NCBI GenBank assembly: GCA_036936605.1
Contig: JAUPFV010000001.1
Span: 345,723,081-345,787,080, forward strand
Reading direction: 5' to 3'
DNA: 64,000 bases
From: Limnanthes douglasii subsp. nivea
Taxonomy: Eukaryota > Streptophyta > Magnoliopsida > Brassicales > Limnanthaceae
The notes under the pieces were generated by a model. It had not been told where the DNA came from, searched no databases, and saw only the letters and a list, made by a program, of their open reading frames with translations. Of this stretch, positions 1 to 10,856 are shown piece after piece; position 1 is the first letter of the stretch; each line of letters begins with the position of its first letter. A program made the position numbers and the translations under genes.

Positions 1-2424
1 AAGACTCCCTCAAAGTCGGACGAAAAAGACAGCAGCACCGGGTCAGAGGTGCCTATTAGAGCCCCCAAAGACAGACTGTCCGGTCCGGAGGGCACCAGTC
101 CAAGTCTTCGAAGAGAAGCCACGAAGGAAGAGTGGGGCCTTGTTTTCATAAGGTCAGCGTTAATTACCTCCTTGTCCTGCAGAAAATCAACTACGCATTC
201 ATCCACGCAGCTGAGCTGGGCCGGATGCGTACGAAGTGGGGAATACCGGAGAAGGTGAAGGTCAGGCTCCCCATACACCCGGAGACCCCTATGGACTGCA
301 AACTGAGTGAAGTTGTCATCTTCACTGAGCTGTTCAATTGGGGAATTAGACTCCCCTTAGACCCTGAAATTGTCAGATACTTCCATCTGATAAAGCTTTG
401 CCCGAGCCAACTGAGCCCTAATGCCTGGTATACCCTCATGGCCTGCATCATGGCCTCAAGGCTCTCCGGGATTCCTCTGCCAATGGAGGAGTTTGCTACT
501 GTGGCCAGTCTGTGCAGAAACCCCCACATCCCCTTTTACCATTTCAATATGGGGGATGACTTCAAGGTTGTTGATGATTTGTTGGAGGCGGAGAGGAATT
601 GGAGGACCCAGTTCCTATTCGTTAGTGGTGCTTGGGAGAACGGACAGAAGATCAAATCCGGAGTGAACCCAAGCCTCCTCAGAAGCAGGTGGAGGAGTGA
701 CCGTAAGTCTCCTGCCTTATATTTTTGTGTCTTTTTTTTAGAGTTAGTTTATACTAATTGGTTTTACTTTTGCCTTCGCAGTACTGCCCAAGGAGTTCAG
801 TGACTATTAGAAAGCCGGGCAGGCTACTTGCACCAACATCAATGCTTGGGCTGCTGAGAAGTGGGGGAACCGATTTCATGCCACTTTTACCAGTGGAAAC
901 TTGGCAAGGTCTCACTTGTGGAGCACTACAGGTTGAAGAGACTTGACTTGGGAGGAGCTCTCCACTCAGCCATCTCCGAATTTTGTGCTTAAGAGGACCC
1001 ATGAACTAGATGGGACACTCTTCCTGCCAGGTCGGGCCAAAGCCCCGAGCAAGATGAAAGGCAAGAAGAAGAAGGGCAAGAAGGTGGTGGGTGATGCTAA
1101 CCCTGCTGATGCAGAGAAGGATGCTCCAATAGACCCGGAGGGGCCAGCCCAGAGCCAAATTGATGCTGCTCTCTTGGAAGTGGTGGAGCAAGAGACTGAA
1201 AAGAAAGAAGCAAACCTCCCAAAACCTCCAAGGGCTTCCAAGATAAATTGTAAACAGGGAAGCGAAGGCACAGACCGGGAGGCTAAGAAGAAGAAAACTT
1301 CTAAGGGAGACGAGCTTTCTCTCCGGGCTCCGGAGCCTCCTTTCCAAACTGATCCTATTGACCCAACGCATGCCGAGGAGTTTCCGGGTGACTTTCATAC
1401 CGATGAGGTTGAGGGGGGAGATATCAATATTGATGGAGTAGACATCACCGGTCTTGGTGAGCTTGGTGAATACTTCCTCAATTTTCCCAGAGATGACTTT
1501 GTCGGGCCTTACCTTCCTCCTAGCACCTCAAATACGGTCACTTTCAATGGTAAGACCTTTATTGTTTCTAGTGAAAGGGATGCTATAGCCCACTCCTTGT
1601 TAAGCAACGTTCAACTTGTACTTGTGTTGGAGAGACAAGTTCGGAGTCAGGCAGACATCATTAAAGATCTTAAGTCTGACAAGGAGAAGCTGTCCGACGA
1701 CCTTCGCACTACCACTTCCAATGCTGCCATATTAAAGGAAGAAACTGAGGAGTTGAAGAGAAACCAAGAGGCAAGCACCACAAAAGTCGCCACTTTAGAG
1801 GACACTATTAGAGAGCTCCGGGAGAAGCTGTCCGGTCTGGAGAAATACCTTACCACCTCAAAGGGAGAATCCAAATCCAAGGATCAAATCATATCCAGCT
1901 TGACCAATGATAAAATCGCTCTTGAGAATACAGTGTCCAAGGCTACTGAAGAGAAAGCTACTTTGCTAAAGGAGCAGGAGGCCAAGATTCAAGCCAAGAT
2001 TGACGCTTATGCCACCAAAATGATCGACAGCCAGGAGGAAATGTACGCCAAGGTGAGGTCTGACATGGTTCTACTCTTCCATGAGAAGTTTCCGAAGAGA
2101 AACCTAGGGGACTTATGGCTTCATGTTGAGTCTGACGACCTCTCGTATCATACAATGGTTGATGGAGACTTGAAAGGTTACTCTAGCGCTTCCTCATCCG
2201 ATGACGAAGAACGTACCGGAGAGAGCCCAGACGAAGAGGAAGATGATCCCAAGGGAAAGAAGAAGGCAGATAAAGGTGAGCCATCTTCAAAGGCTAGAGT
2301 TTTAATGAATGTTTCTGTTCTGCACAAATCTCATCTTCTTTCATTGTTTGTTCCAATTTTGATGGCTAGAGTTTTAATAGCCTTTAATTATTTCATAGTG
2401 AGAGTGTTTAAGTTCTCCAGCTAG
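1..2424 (+). pseudogene. Antisense extra ORF of the Tat element (gypsy-type transposon protein), 5' end outside window
   Basis: Runs opposite to gag-pol. The N-terminal half (132-702) resembles the 'putative gypsy type transposon' domain (PF04195-like), with FNWGIRLPLDPE and SPNAWYTLMACI. A consistent 79-bp GT-AG intron lies at 703-781. Exon 2 has two in-frame stops, a TAG in the context SDY*KAGQ and a TGA just before RDLTWEEL. It then encodes a lysine-rich stretch (KGKKKKGKK, possible nuclear signal), a long coiled coil (about 1,600-2,050) and an acidic Ser/Asp/Glu tail. The frame also changes near 150-185, through either a frameshift or a very short intron. The function of such extra ORFs is unknown. 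The true C-terminus may be at a GTGAG donor near 2,277 and not at the stop at 2,422-2,424. Confidence 0.8.
703..781 (+). other. Spliceosomal intron in the antisense extra ORF
   Basis: Donor GTAAGT at 703 and acceptor TTCGCAG ending at 781, with a T-rich interior. Removing these 79 bp joins the two homologous reading frames in phase. An intron in a retrotransposon ORF is expected only if that ORF lies antisense to the genomic transcript, as here. Confidence 0.75.
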
Positions 2425-2630
2425 AGTTTAAATAGCCCTTAGTTATTTCAATCCGGATAGTGTGACAAAAGACAAAACTTAAAAATACTTGGGAATTGTT
2501 TTAAGAAAGCATCAAATTTTATTCAAAAGCCCGGACACCTCATTAAAACCTCCCCGTGCCACCAGGGAGGAAAGAGTATGCCCCCAAATATTTCCATGGA
2601 TGTTTAAACAAGTAAATATTTACACAAATG

Positions 2631-3476
2631 CTACTCCAAATACATCCGGAGATGCTCGATATTCCAAGGATGAGTCAAAACTCTTCCATCTTTGTCTTCT
2701 AACCAATATGTTCCAGGTTTAATTCTTTCAATAACCATATACGGACCTTCCCAAGTTGGGGCCAGCTTTCCGAACAGCTTTTCTTTAGTGTGTAAGAAGA
2801 CTATCCTTAATACCTTGTCCCCCGGTTGGAAATCTCTTCTCTTAACTTTGGAAGCAAACCTGCTTCTCATCAAACCCTGACAGTGTGCAACTCTAAGGTG
2901 AGCTTTAACTCGTCTTTCTTCTATCAAATCAAGTTTACCTCTGATTGCCACCTCGTTAGCGTGTTCGGAGAAGTTGTGAACACGAAATGATGGGAGAGTT
3001 GCTTCTATGGGAGCTACTGCATCCATCCCATAGACCGAAGCAAAGGGTGACTCTTGTGTTGCAGCCCCAGGTGTAGTCCGGTAGGCCCATAAGACCTCTT
3101 GTAAATAACTAGGCCACTTCCCAGCAGCCCCTTCCAAATTCTTCTTTAAACCGGACAGTATAGTTCTATTAGCCACTTCAACTTGCCCATTTGCTTGTGG
3201 GTGGAAAGGTGAAGAGAAACAATGTTGTATACCCCTTGAGGCACAGAAGCTCTCCATTTCCCTATTGTCGAACTGTGGCCCATTGTCTGTTGTTATCTTT
3301 TGTGGAACACCAAATCTGCAACAGATGTTGGATAAAATGAATTTTATAACAGCTTTTGATGTGGTTCCTGCTAGAGGGGTTGCTTCAATCCACTTCGAAA
3401 AGTAGTCTATGGCAACAATTATAGTTTTGCGTCCTCCGGACGCCACAGGGAGAGGCCCTACTAAATCCAATCCCTA
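2631..3476 (-). pseudogene. Tat integrase core and C-terminal domain
   Basis: Joins retroelement cDNA to host DNA. The DDE core is visible: first Asp in IDYFSKWIEA, second in TTDNGPQF, Glu in ANGQVEVAN. It is followed by AYRTTP and a GPY-type C-terminus (WEGPYMVIERIKPGTY) ending near NIEHLRMYLE. A TAG stop at 3,474-3,476, in the context PLAR*GLDLVGP, separates it from the zinc-finger part, so the enzyme cannot be made as one polyprotein. The stop is present in both 41-kb copies. Confidence 0.92.
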
Positions 3477-4273
3477 TCGAGCCAAAGGAATAAGCTCAGA
3501 AATTGACTCTAACGGAATGGTTGGGACATGAATTTCATTGTTGTACCTCTGGCATGGGTTAACCTTCTTACCAATTCCTTAGCATCTTTCATGATAGATG
3601 GCCAATAGTAACCGGACAGTAAAACTCTTCTTGTTAAAGCCCTAAATCCACAATGGGCTGATCCCTCACCATCATGCAATTCGGAGAGGACTACTTGAGA
3701 CTCTTCATCCCCCAAACAACGTAGGAGAGGTTTACTGTAAGATTTTTTATACAACACTTCTCTCAATATGATGAAACCACGAGCCTTGTGTTTCAATGTC
3801 TTGGCCAGTGTCTTATCCAGAGGCACGACACCATCGGAGAGATATTGCAGGAGAGGAAACCTCCAGTCTTGAGGTTGTTTCACTTGTACTTCAAAAATTT
3901 CCTCTTCTTTACCCTTACTAAGGTGAATGAAGGGGCTTTCAAGCACATGGATCCATGGATATGACTCTGTATATGCTATGGTTGCTAACGAGTCTGCTAG
4001 CTCATTTTCTGCCCGGGGTATGTGCTCATAAACAACACCTTTAAACTTGAGTGCTTCATTTTTTAGGAGTAAATATTTCACAAGCTGCTCCTTCTTAGCC
4101 TCAGATTGGCCTTGGGCATGGTGGATCAGAAGCTGGGAATCACTTAGTAGCTTGACCCTCTTAGCCCCACAAATGTAGGCCAACTTTAAACCAGCTATAG
4201 CTGCCTTCGTATTCGGACTCATTATTAGATGCCCTGAAAGCAAAACAAATAGCCTGGTACATTTTGTCTCCAT
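3477..4273 (-). pseudogene. Tat archaeal-type RNase H (C-terminal part) and integrase zinc finger
   Basis: The start continues the second RNase H (AAIAGLKLAYICGAKR, LLSDSQLLIHHAQGQ, PRAENELADSLATIA). The H2C2 integrase zinc finger follows (SAHCGFRALTRRV, LSGYYWPSIMKDA), with its cysteine pair falling in another frame after ELVRR (VNPCQRYNNE). It overlaps the upstream RT/RNase H frame by about 110 bp because of a 1-nt insertion near 4,205-4,212, where SEYEA becomes SEYEGS. So there are two frameshifts within 700 bp, shared by both copies. Confidence 0.88.
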
Positions 4274-5855
4274 ATGGAGAAGTTAAACACACCCCTGCAC
4301 CACATCCCATAGTGCTAGATCGACCATCTGTTCGGACGACCCATACATTTTTATCTTTTATATCAGTAGTTTGCTCTGAATCCCTGTCGGAGTGAAATTC
4401 AACCAGAAAATCAGCCACAGCTTGGGCCTTGACTGCTGTTCGAGGAGCAAAGTCTATATCGAAGTCCCCCAACTCTACTGACCACTTAGTCATCCTACTT
4501 GAAATGTCTGCCTTTTGGAGGACATTCTTCAGGGGAAAAGAAGTCTGGACGATGATGGGATGAGCCTGGAAATAAGGCCTCATCTTCCTAGCAGCTATCA
4601 CCAGGGCTAACGCTAATTTTTCGAGTTTCAAGTAACACTTTTCTGCATCTATCAAACTTTTGCTCATGTAGTACACTGGATGGGGATGACCATCGATCTC
4701 CCTTACCAACACAGCACTAATGGCACAACTTGAAACTGCCAAATATACGAAGAGTGTCTCTCCATCAACTGGCTTAAACAAAGTTTTGGGGGAGGACAGG
4801 TGCTTCTTGATCTCGTTGAAAGCCTCATCACACTGTGGGGTCCAATCGAATCCCTTTGCACCCTTTAAGGTTTGAAAGAAAGGGGCCCACATGTCTGAAG
4901 ACCTCGAGATAAATCTGTTTAAGGCAGCTAACCTCCCCGTTAACCGATGTACTTCTTTAATATTTCTAGGTGGCTCCATCTGGAATAGAGCATTGAGCTG
5001 GTCCGGATCGGGCTGTATTCCATACTCACTTATAATATAGCCTAGAAACTTCCCGGACTGCACTCCGAACACACATTTTTCTGGGTTTAATTTCAAATTC
5101 ACTTTTACCAAGTTGGTAAAAGTTTCTTGGAGATCGGACAAGTGCAATTGCTCATCCACACTCTTCACCATCATGTCATCAATGTACACTTCCATATTTC
5201 TTCCAATCTGATCAGCAAAAGCTTTGTTTACTAATCTCTGATAAGTAGCCCCAGCATTTTTCAACCCAAACGGCATTACCTTATAGCAATGAAGACCTCT
5301 GTCAGTGACAAATGTGGTATGCTCTTGGTCCTTTGGATCCATTTGAATCTGATTGTATCCGGAGAAGGCATCCATAAAGGAAAGTAGCTTGTTCCCAGAG
5401 GTGGAGTCTACTAACTGATCAATCCGGGGGACCGGATACAAATCTTTTGGGCAAGCTCTATTGAGATCTGTGAAGTCAATGCACATGCGCCACTTGCCAT
5501 TTTTCTTCTTTACCAGAACCGGATTGGCAGTCCACAAAGGATACTGAGATTCCTTGATGTGCCCCATCTTTGTGAGCCTCTCAACCTCTTGCACAATGAC
5601 ATCAGCCTTCTCCTTAGAGAATGCTCTTCTCTTTTGAACTACTGGTGCTATGTCTTTCCGGACGGATAGATGATGTGATATCACTTCTGATGGAACCCCA
5701 ATAACATAAGCATTGCACCAAGCAAAAACGTGCTGATGGTTCTTCAAAAATTTTAACATTTTATTTTTCAGATCGGGTGGCATTTTTGAGCCTATCTTGA
5801 CACTTCTTCCTTCTTTCAAACAGTGTGTCTCTACCTCTTCGACCGGTATCAACAC
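4161..5855 (-). pseudogene. Tat reverse transcriptase, RNase H and start of archaeal-type RNase H
   Basis: In this copy the frame is open for 564 codons. Visible RT motifs are KKKNGKWRMCIDFTDLN, LLSFMDAFSGYNQI, MPFGLKNAGATYQRL and the catalytic YIDDMMVKS. Next come the connection (FLGYIISEYGIQPDP, LTGRLAALNRFI) and the first RNase H (FVYLAVSSCAISAVLVRE, LEKLALALVIAARKMRPYF), in which the usual first catalytic Asp of the family appears as Ala (YLAVS). A second RNase H begins at VWVVRTDGRSS. The copy at 45,382-47,076 has an extra nonsense codon. This copy therefore retains the less damaged RT. Confidence 0.93.
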
Positions 5856-5915
5856 TCCAGGGGCTTCTCTGGGGTCATCAATTTCACCCTCACCCCCAGA
5901 TAGCCCCTCAAACTG

Positions 5916-6947
5916 CTATTGCTCGCTGATACGAACTGCCCCCAGTGTTCGGGGAGCCAGAGCAGTAGCATAACATTCTCTTGCAATCTTTTGACTGCTC
6001 CGGACGACTCCAACCTGTCTCTGAACATCATATTTCAAGCATTGATGGACTGTTGATGCCACTGCATGCATCCTCGAGAGCCAAGACCTCCCTAGAATAG
6101 CATTATAGCAAGTGGGATAATCCACCACAATAAAGAGTATTCTGACCATTTTCTTGAAAGGGCCCTTGCCCAATAGAACTTCCTCTTCGAACTCTCCGAT
6201 CACAGCTGCTGAGCTGCCTGTAAAGCCCACAATTGATCTGTCTGAACTCTGAATTACAGCTGGATTTTTCATTCTCTTGTATGTGGTTAAGAAAAGGATA
6301 TTGGCTGAGCTTCCAATATCCACCAGAATTCGTCTTATGTCGTTGCCCCCAACAGATGCTCCTATGACAACAGCAGCCTCATGAGGGCCAGCAATGTCTC
6401 TTAAATCATCTTCATCAAAAACAATGAAGGGGAATAAGTTTTGTGACTGATACGAAGTCATGCCTCCTTCTAGCTGGGAGGCTAAAGTATGAACGTGCCT
6501 CTTCCTTGATGAAGCAGTAGGAGTTGTCATAGTATCCCCTCCGAAAATTGTAAGTGACTCAAAAAACTTAATGAGTCCAGAGACCGACCTAGAACATTCC
6601 TCAATTGTACCCACTCTGTTTCGAGTTGGATCAGGATCCAAGTACTCAGATTCCACATCAAACCTCTCAGTTATAACCATGGCTCCCTCCGGAGCAGCAT
6701 TACTTGGACCAACCCGGTCAGTGTTGTCAGGCCTGTTACCTCCTCTTCTTTTGACGTAAGCCCCCAGCTTCCCCCTCTCAATCAAGTTCTGAACTTCTTG
6801 TTTCAACGCTATGCAGTCATCAGTGGTATGACCAATATCATTGTGATATTGGCAAAAAGAGTTATTGTGATGCTCTTTGGGAGACTGCAATGTGGCCGGT
6901 CTCTGATAATGCACCTCTTCCTTTGTTTTATCAAAAATGGTGGCCAC
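5916..6947 (-). pseudogene. Tat nucleocapsid-like zinc knuckle and aspartic protease
   Basis: The N-terminal part has a knuckle of form CQYHNDIGHTTDDC (C-x2-H-x4-H-x4-C), then a charged linker. The protease domain follows, with ILVDIGSSANILF in place of the usual D-T/S/N-G-S-S loop and ILGRSWLSRMHAVAS downstream. The catalytic Asp is kept but the next residue is Ile. The C-terminus VGVVRSSQKIARECYA matches the sequence interrupted in the older plus-strand element, which shows where the nested insertion lies. Confidence 0.88.
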
Positions 6948-7437
6948 ACTTTCTTTTAATTCTGCGAACCACTCCGGTTGGACCCATGGCCCTCTCTTGT
7001 TTCTGGATTGCTGACTTTGAGCAGGAGAAGCTGGCTGAGACTGAGCTTTTGCCCTACCATGCCCTTGTCCGGTCTCTCTTGCTTTATTCCGGACTGATTC
7101 TGATTGGGATTTGGTGCCACCGGGGTAGACCTCACCTGCCTGTGCACCCTGGTTTTCTTCGTTTCATCAACATTTATTTGTTTTCCAACCTGATTCAGCA
7201 ACCCTCCCCATGTCATGGCCTTCTTTCTGTTCACTGAATCAGCTAGATTGCCTGGGTTCAAACCCTATCTTAGGGATGCTATTGCTACCTGTTCGAAGCA
7301 ATCAGCCAACCCATTCTTGGTGTTCACAAAACGGCTTATATATTCTTTCAAGGACTCATTTGGTTCCTGGGCACAATGGATTATTGTGTCTCCATTGCCC
7401 TTTAGCTCTTTACTCCCTACAAACTTCCTTCGAAAGG
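6948..7437 (-). pseudogene. Tat gag, C-terminal half in a shifted frame
   Basis: One frame (stop near 6,956, reading from 7,261 and upstream) encodes gag-like sequence: NESLKEYISRF, NGLADCFEQVAIASLRYGL and MTWGGLLNQVGKQINVDE. This continues the capsid-like section at 7,438-7,692 only after a frame change near 7,440, and passes to the zinc-knuckle frame only after another near 6,950. It is part of the same gag gene, disabled by at least two frameshifts. Confidence 0.7.
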
Positions 7438-8256
7438 CTACCCAAAAGTATCGAAATCTTTAATACAACCCTGAGGCAGGCTGTTGTACCATTTTAGAGC
7501 ACTTTCCGTAAATGATTGGGAGAATTCCCTACAAAGTAGTTTATCATCGTCGTCAAAGTTCATCATGAAGTTTTTAAATTGTTCCAAATGGTTGTCTGGA
7601 TCAGTACTGTCATCGTACTTTTCTATTTTGGTGCTGTCAAACCTCTTAGGGAGGTTTCCGGACAGAATTTTAGAAGACAATGGAGATTGCCTTCAATTGT
7701 TTCCACGAGTGAACACCGTATCCTCATTGGGAGTTGCAAAGATACCTGGTTCATCATGAAAAGTGAAGGGATCCATCAGCATCCGGTCCACATGCCTTCG
7801 GTTGTGAGATGACCCTTTTCCAATATTCTTCTTCATCTTTCCATGTCTATCCCTTTTTCTTGAATATTTTTTGATCTGTTTTTTCTTTTTTCTAGTACGA
7901 CCCTCATCGCTGCTAGAGGATAAAGATTTTTTAACTCTTTCACTGTCCGAAGAGCTATCAGAAGATTCTAAGCTTGAGTCAGAACTCTCCACTGGCTTGG
8001 ACCGGTGAGACTTTTTGGAGCTGGCATGAGTCTTTTTGGTGCTCACATGAGTCTTTGAAGACTCATGCTCTCTGGGGTTGTTGGTGTGATGAGCAACCGA
8101 TGCTTTGGATTTTTCTTTCATGCCCATCTTAGCTTTTTCTGCCCTCAGAGCTTCTATTTCACCCTTTAGCCTATCACGCTCTTCGATAGTGTACTCATCG
8201 TTCTCTCCCACCACTTCGAGCAGAGCTGGTGGTATTTCTGGATTGTCCAAATTCAT
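7438..8256 (-). pseudogene. Tat gag, N-terminal part
   Basis: Begins at the first ATG after the primer-binding site (MNLDNPEIPPALLEVVGE). It has a short coiled coil (RDRLKGEIEALRAEKAKM), a Ser/Lys-rich low-complexity stretch and a basic segment (RKKKKQIKKYSRKRDRH). An in-frame TGA at about 7,693-7,695 is followed directly by capsid-like sequence (SGNLPKRFDSTKIEKYDDST, DPDNHLEQFKNFMMNFDDDD, SALKWYNSLP). The same capsid signature recurs in both plus-strand Tat relics at 19,226-19,438 and 38,289-38,546. Confidence 0.85.
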
Positions 8257-8307
8257 TCAGACAGACTTTCTTAGCTGGTTTTGAATGCTTGATTCAGGCA
8301 CCTTCTT

Positions 8308-8325
8308 CTCCCACTGTGGTCGCCA
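8308..8325 (-). promoter_or_regulatory. Primer-binding site of the Tat element (copy 1)
   Basis: On the minus strand, TGGCGACCACAGTGGGAG starts 3 nt inside the 5' LTR end. It begins with TGG, the complement of a tRNA CCA end. I did not identify the priming tRNA. The same signal, with one change, marks the older plus-strand element at 37,543. Confidence 0.75.
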
Positions 8326-8328
8326 ATT

Positions 8329-8736
8329 TGGTGTGGATAATTATCGCCTGAGGGTAGGCTTGTAATTTGTTTGGTGTTTAATAGTAGTATGTGAGTGTTT
8401 TATTTTTAGTGTAGAGAGTAGAGAGATAATTAAGCTGGCTGGTAGCAGTTAATTCTCCTTACCCGCACTTAATGCAGGTGGTTGGGTATTTATACCCTAA
8501 TGTTTGGGCCCTTATGGGCTTTCAAGTCATGTTTAATGGACCCGGGTCATGTTCAAAGACCCATAAGCTCTAAGTAGGAGTGCAAGTAGCTTAGTCAAGT
8601 AGTTTTTAGGTTTTTTAGTACTTTTGTCATAGTCCGAACAGTCCTATGGGCTAAGTGTTCGGAGTGATCCGTCCAGTCCGGAGGCCTTGGATCGATCTGT
8701 CCTTTTCCGGGGAGCATGTAGAATTCTGACTCATCA
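8329..8736 (-). repeat. 5' LTR of the Tat element, copy 1 (408 bp)
   Basis: Starts TGGTGTGG and ends CTCATCA on the plus strand. Identical by eye to 49,550-49,957, and it differs from the 3' LTR at 39,978-40,385 at 15 positions. A palindromic TATA element GGGTATTTATACCC sits at 8,484-8,497, giving TATAAATA on the minus (transcribed) strand. The 5-bp target duplication ATCGT follows at 8,737-8,741. Confidence 0.92.
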
Positions 8737-8741
8737 ATCGT

Positions 8742-9391
8742 TGTTTGAAATATGCAGCTGAATGTCAAGTATGGGTAGTTCGGAGCAGCCAAAAGGTTGC
8801 TAAAGAATGCTATGTAACTAATCTTTCTCTAAAGTCTCTAGAAATATGGGCCTAGTAATCCAAATAATGAATTTATTTTCCAAAAGTTGTCTATGCGATT
8901 CGATACAGGCCCAGTAATCCAAAGAATGAGGGTTTTTTTCCAAAGAGAAATATGAAGCTATTGTTAAAGAGGTAGACAATCTAACAAAGATGGAGCATAT
9001 TTCGGAATCTTGATATCCATTATGAGCAACAAATACCGTACTTCTAAAAAGAAAGAATGGTAAATGGAGAATGCGTATTGATTTCACAGATTTCAACAGA
9101 TCATTTACAAAAGGATCCTTTCATAGTTTCTGGAATAGATCAGTTAGTAGGTACCACCTCGAGAAATAAGTTAATGTCTTTTATAGATGCTTTTGTTAGG
9201 TAAAATCAGATACATATGGATATGAATGACCAGGATCATACTATGTTTATCACTGAAAGGGGGCTGTACTGTTACATGGCAATGTCATTCGGCTTGAAGT
9301 ATGTTGGGGATACGTACCCGTGCTTAGTTAATAAAGAATTTGTGGGACAGATTGGAAGAAATGTATAAGTTTATATTGATGAGATCATAGC
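8742..9391 (+). pseudogene. Plus-strand Tat relic: protease end and RT fragment (older, interrupted element)
   Basis: Continuation of the older element into which the minus-strand Tat inserted. The first bases restore the frame CLKYAAECQVWVVRSSQKVA, equivalent to the end of the younger protease. RT pieces follow in broken frames: KLMSFIDAF, MSFGLKYVGDTY, and GRNV*VYIDE for the catalytic loop. Homology stops abruptly near 9,391, where unrelated DNA (MAP-kinase relic flank) begins. Confidence 0.82.
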
Positions 9392-9414
9392 CTTTACTTG
9401 GTCATAGCTAATAC

Positions 9415-9704
9415 GGGGGCTAGGAGTTGGCTTTCCGGCTCATGGCCTAATATGCGATGCATCTCAGATAGGTAAGGATGGTTGAGTGCAGCTATAGCTG
9501 CAATATTTCATGATTTTTAATTAAACCCGAATCATAAACCAAATTATATTTTTATCTTATAATAAAAGGAAAGTAATAGTGTTTCCAAAATTCTCAGAGT
9601 GAGATTAAAATATACCTTTCTCATAAAAAGATCAATAGCCAAAACGTCAACATCTGGAAAATTTTCAATTAGTGATTGTGGTTTATAAGGAGGAAGACTT
9701 CAAA
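9415..9704 (-). pseudogene. MAP-kinase-like relic, 3' portion (split by TRIM insertion)
   Basis: On the minus strand, YKPQSLIENFPDVDVLAIDLF resembles the late kinase-domain segment of plant MAP kinases (pattern: PxxxLxxxFPxxxxxAIDLxxxM). A GT donor after LFMRK (GTATATTT) indicates a retained intron, so this is not a processed copy. The rest is intron-like sequence shared with 34,409-34,570. The remaining part of the relic is at 11,692-12,029. Confidence 0.6.
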
Positions 9705-10431
9705 TGACGTGGCATAAATAGAAGAATAAGCAACAATAGATGAAACTCTAATTCAACGGTAACATAATAAAACCCTAATCTAAGGGTAACAAAGATTAAC
9801 ATTTTCAGAGATAAAAAATATATTATTCCAAAAACTTCAAAATAACTTAAGGTATATGAGGCTTTATATAAGAGCTACTCAAAACCCTAAATTAGAATAC
9901 AAGGAAATAAATAATATTTTAAAAAAATTAAATCAAATCTTAATACAAATAGATTTGAATAATATAAAGATATTTGAATAATATAAGTTCCCTGGTATTT
10001 GTCTAAAGTTTTATCATGTTGTAGAAAATTGTTTTCATCAAAGATGACTTTAAAACATGTTTTTAGAGAAGAAAATGTTATTGTCGATTGGTTAGTTAAG
10101 TTTATAACATGGAGATTTGGGCTGTTGGATTCTGATATATCAAGGAGATCAATTCTCTAAGAAGTTTTTGATTGAAGATCAAGAAGATGGAGTATAAATC
10201 TTGTTATGGAATTAGATTCACAGACATATTGATGATCTAAAATGTTGTAGATCCATAAGTTTGTTTGTTTTTATGGCTTCAATAGCTTTAGGGTCTAGGT
10301 TCTAATATAAGCTGTAATATCTGTAACACCTACACGCTGTTGTTTTTTCTCTCAACATCAATAAAGGTTTTGTTCTTGGAAAAAAAAATTTAATTAAAAA
10401 AAGTTTTATTTGGACTTTCACGGCTACATCA
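9705..10431 (-). repeat. LTR A of the TRIM-like element, interrupted by a LINE tail
   Basis: Bases 9,705-9,987 match the first part of LTR C, and about 10,389-10,431 match its end (GGCTACATCA). The 401-bp piece in between is a LINE 3' end. The original LTR would be about 325 bp. Confidence 0.75.
9988..10388 (+). mobile_element. 5'-truncated LINE (3' end with RNase H tail and poly-A)
   Basis: Plus-strand frame near 10,057-10,158 reads HVFREENVIVDWLVKF and stops, which is the typical C-terminus of the RNase H domain of plant LINEs (pattern REGNxVADxLA). About 220 bp of 3' UTR and a 9-A tract at 10,380-10,388 follow. A clean target-site duplication is not visible, because both flanks are A/T-rich. 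Confidence 0.7.
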
Positions 10432-10549
10432 TCCTCTCCTGGTTGACAAGAATTCATCCTCGAATTCACAACACCATCACCATCAACAACCAAAATTATT
10501 TTATTTTAATTTTTCAATTGTTATATTGGGAATTATAATTGTTGACCTT

Positions 10550-10856
10550 ATAAGAATAAGATGAAACCCTAATTCAATAGTAACATGATGAAACCCTAAT
10601 CTAAGGGTAACAAAGACAAAAAATTTAGAGATACAAATATATTATTCGAAAACCTATGTAAAACTTAAGGTATATGAGGCTTTATATAAGATATGCTCAA
10701 AATACTAAGTTAAAATACAAGGAAATAAAATAAATATTCTAAATAAAATCAAATTAAATAGTATTACAATTAGATTTGATTTAAATAATATAAGATATTT
10801 AAATTAAATAAAATAAAATAAAAAAGGTTTTTGTTTGGACTTTCTGGGCTACATCA
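10550..10856 (-). repeat. LTR B of the TRIM-like element
   Basis: Matches LTR C through GAAACCCTAAT, TATGAGGCTTTATATAAG and GGCTACATCA. Its left end lacks the TGATGACG terminus, so the deletion that shortened the first internal region ran into this LTR. Confidence 0.7.

Larger units (their letters stand above)
1..8736 (-). mobile_element. Ty3/gypsy Tat-lineage LTR retrotransposon, copy 1 (3' part cut by window start)
   Basis: Minus-strand element reading from its 5' LTR at 8,329-8,736 leftward through gag, protease, RT, RNase H, archaeal-type RNase H and integrase to an antisense extra ORF at the window start. The lineage is inferred from RT motifs such as YIDDMMVKS and GATYQRLVNK, from the second RNase H before integrase, and from the antisense ORF between integrase and 3' LTR, all typical of Tat elements. 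Frameshifts and stops in gag, RNase H and integrase make it non-autonomous. The complete counterpart is at 39,978-49,957. Confidence 0.93.

Noticed and set aside
191..529. Minus-strand frame of 112 codons within the extra ORF
   Set aside because: Shadow of the PF04195-like coding frame. It has no motif and the opposite strand carries the homology.
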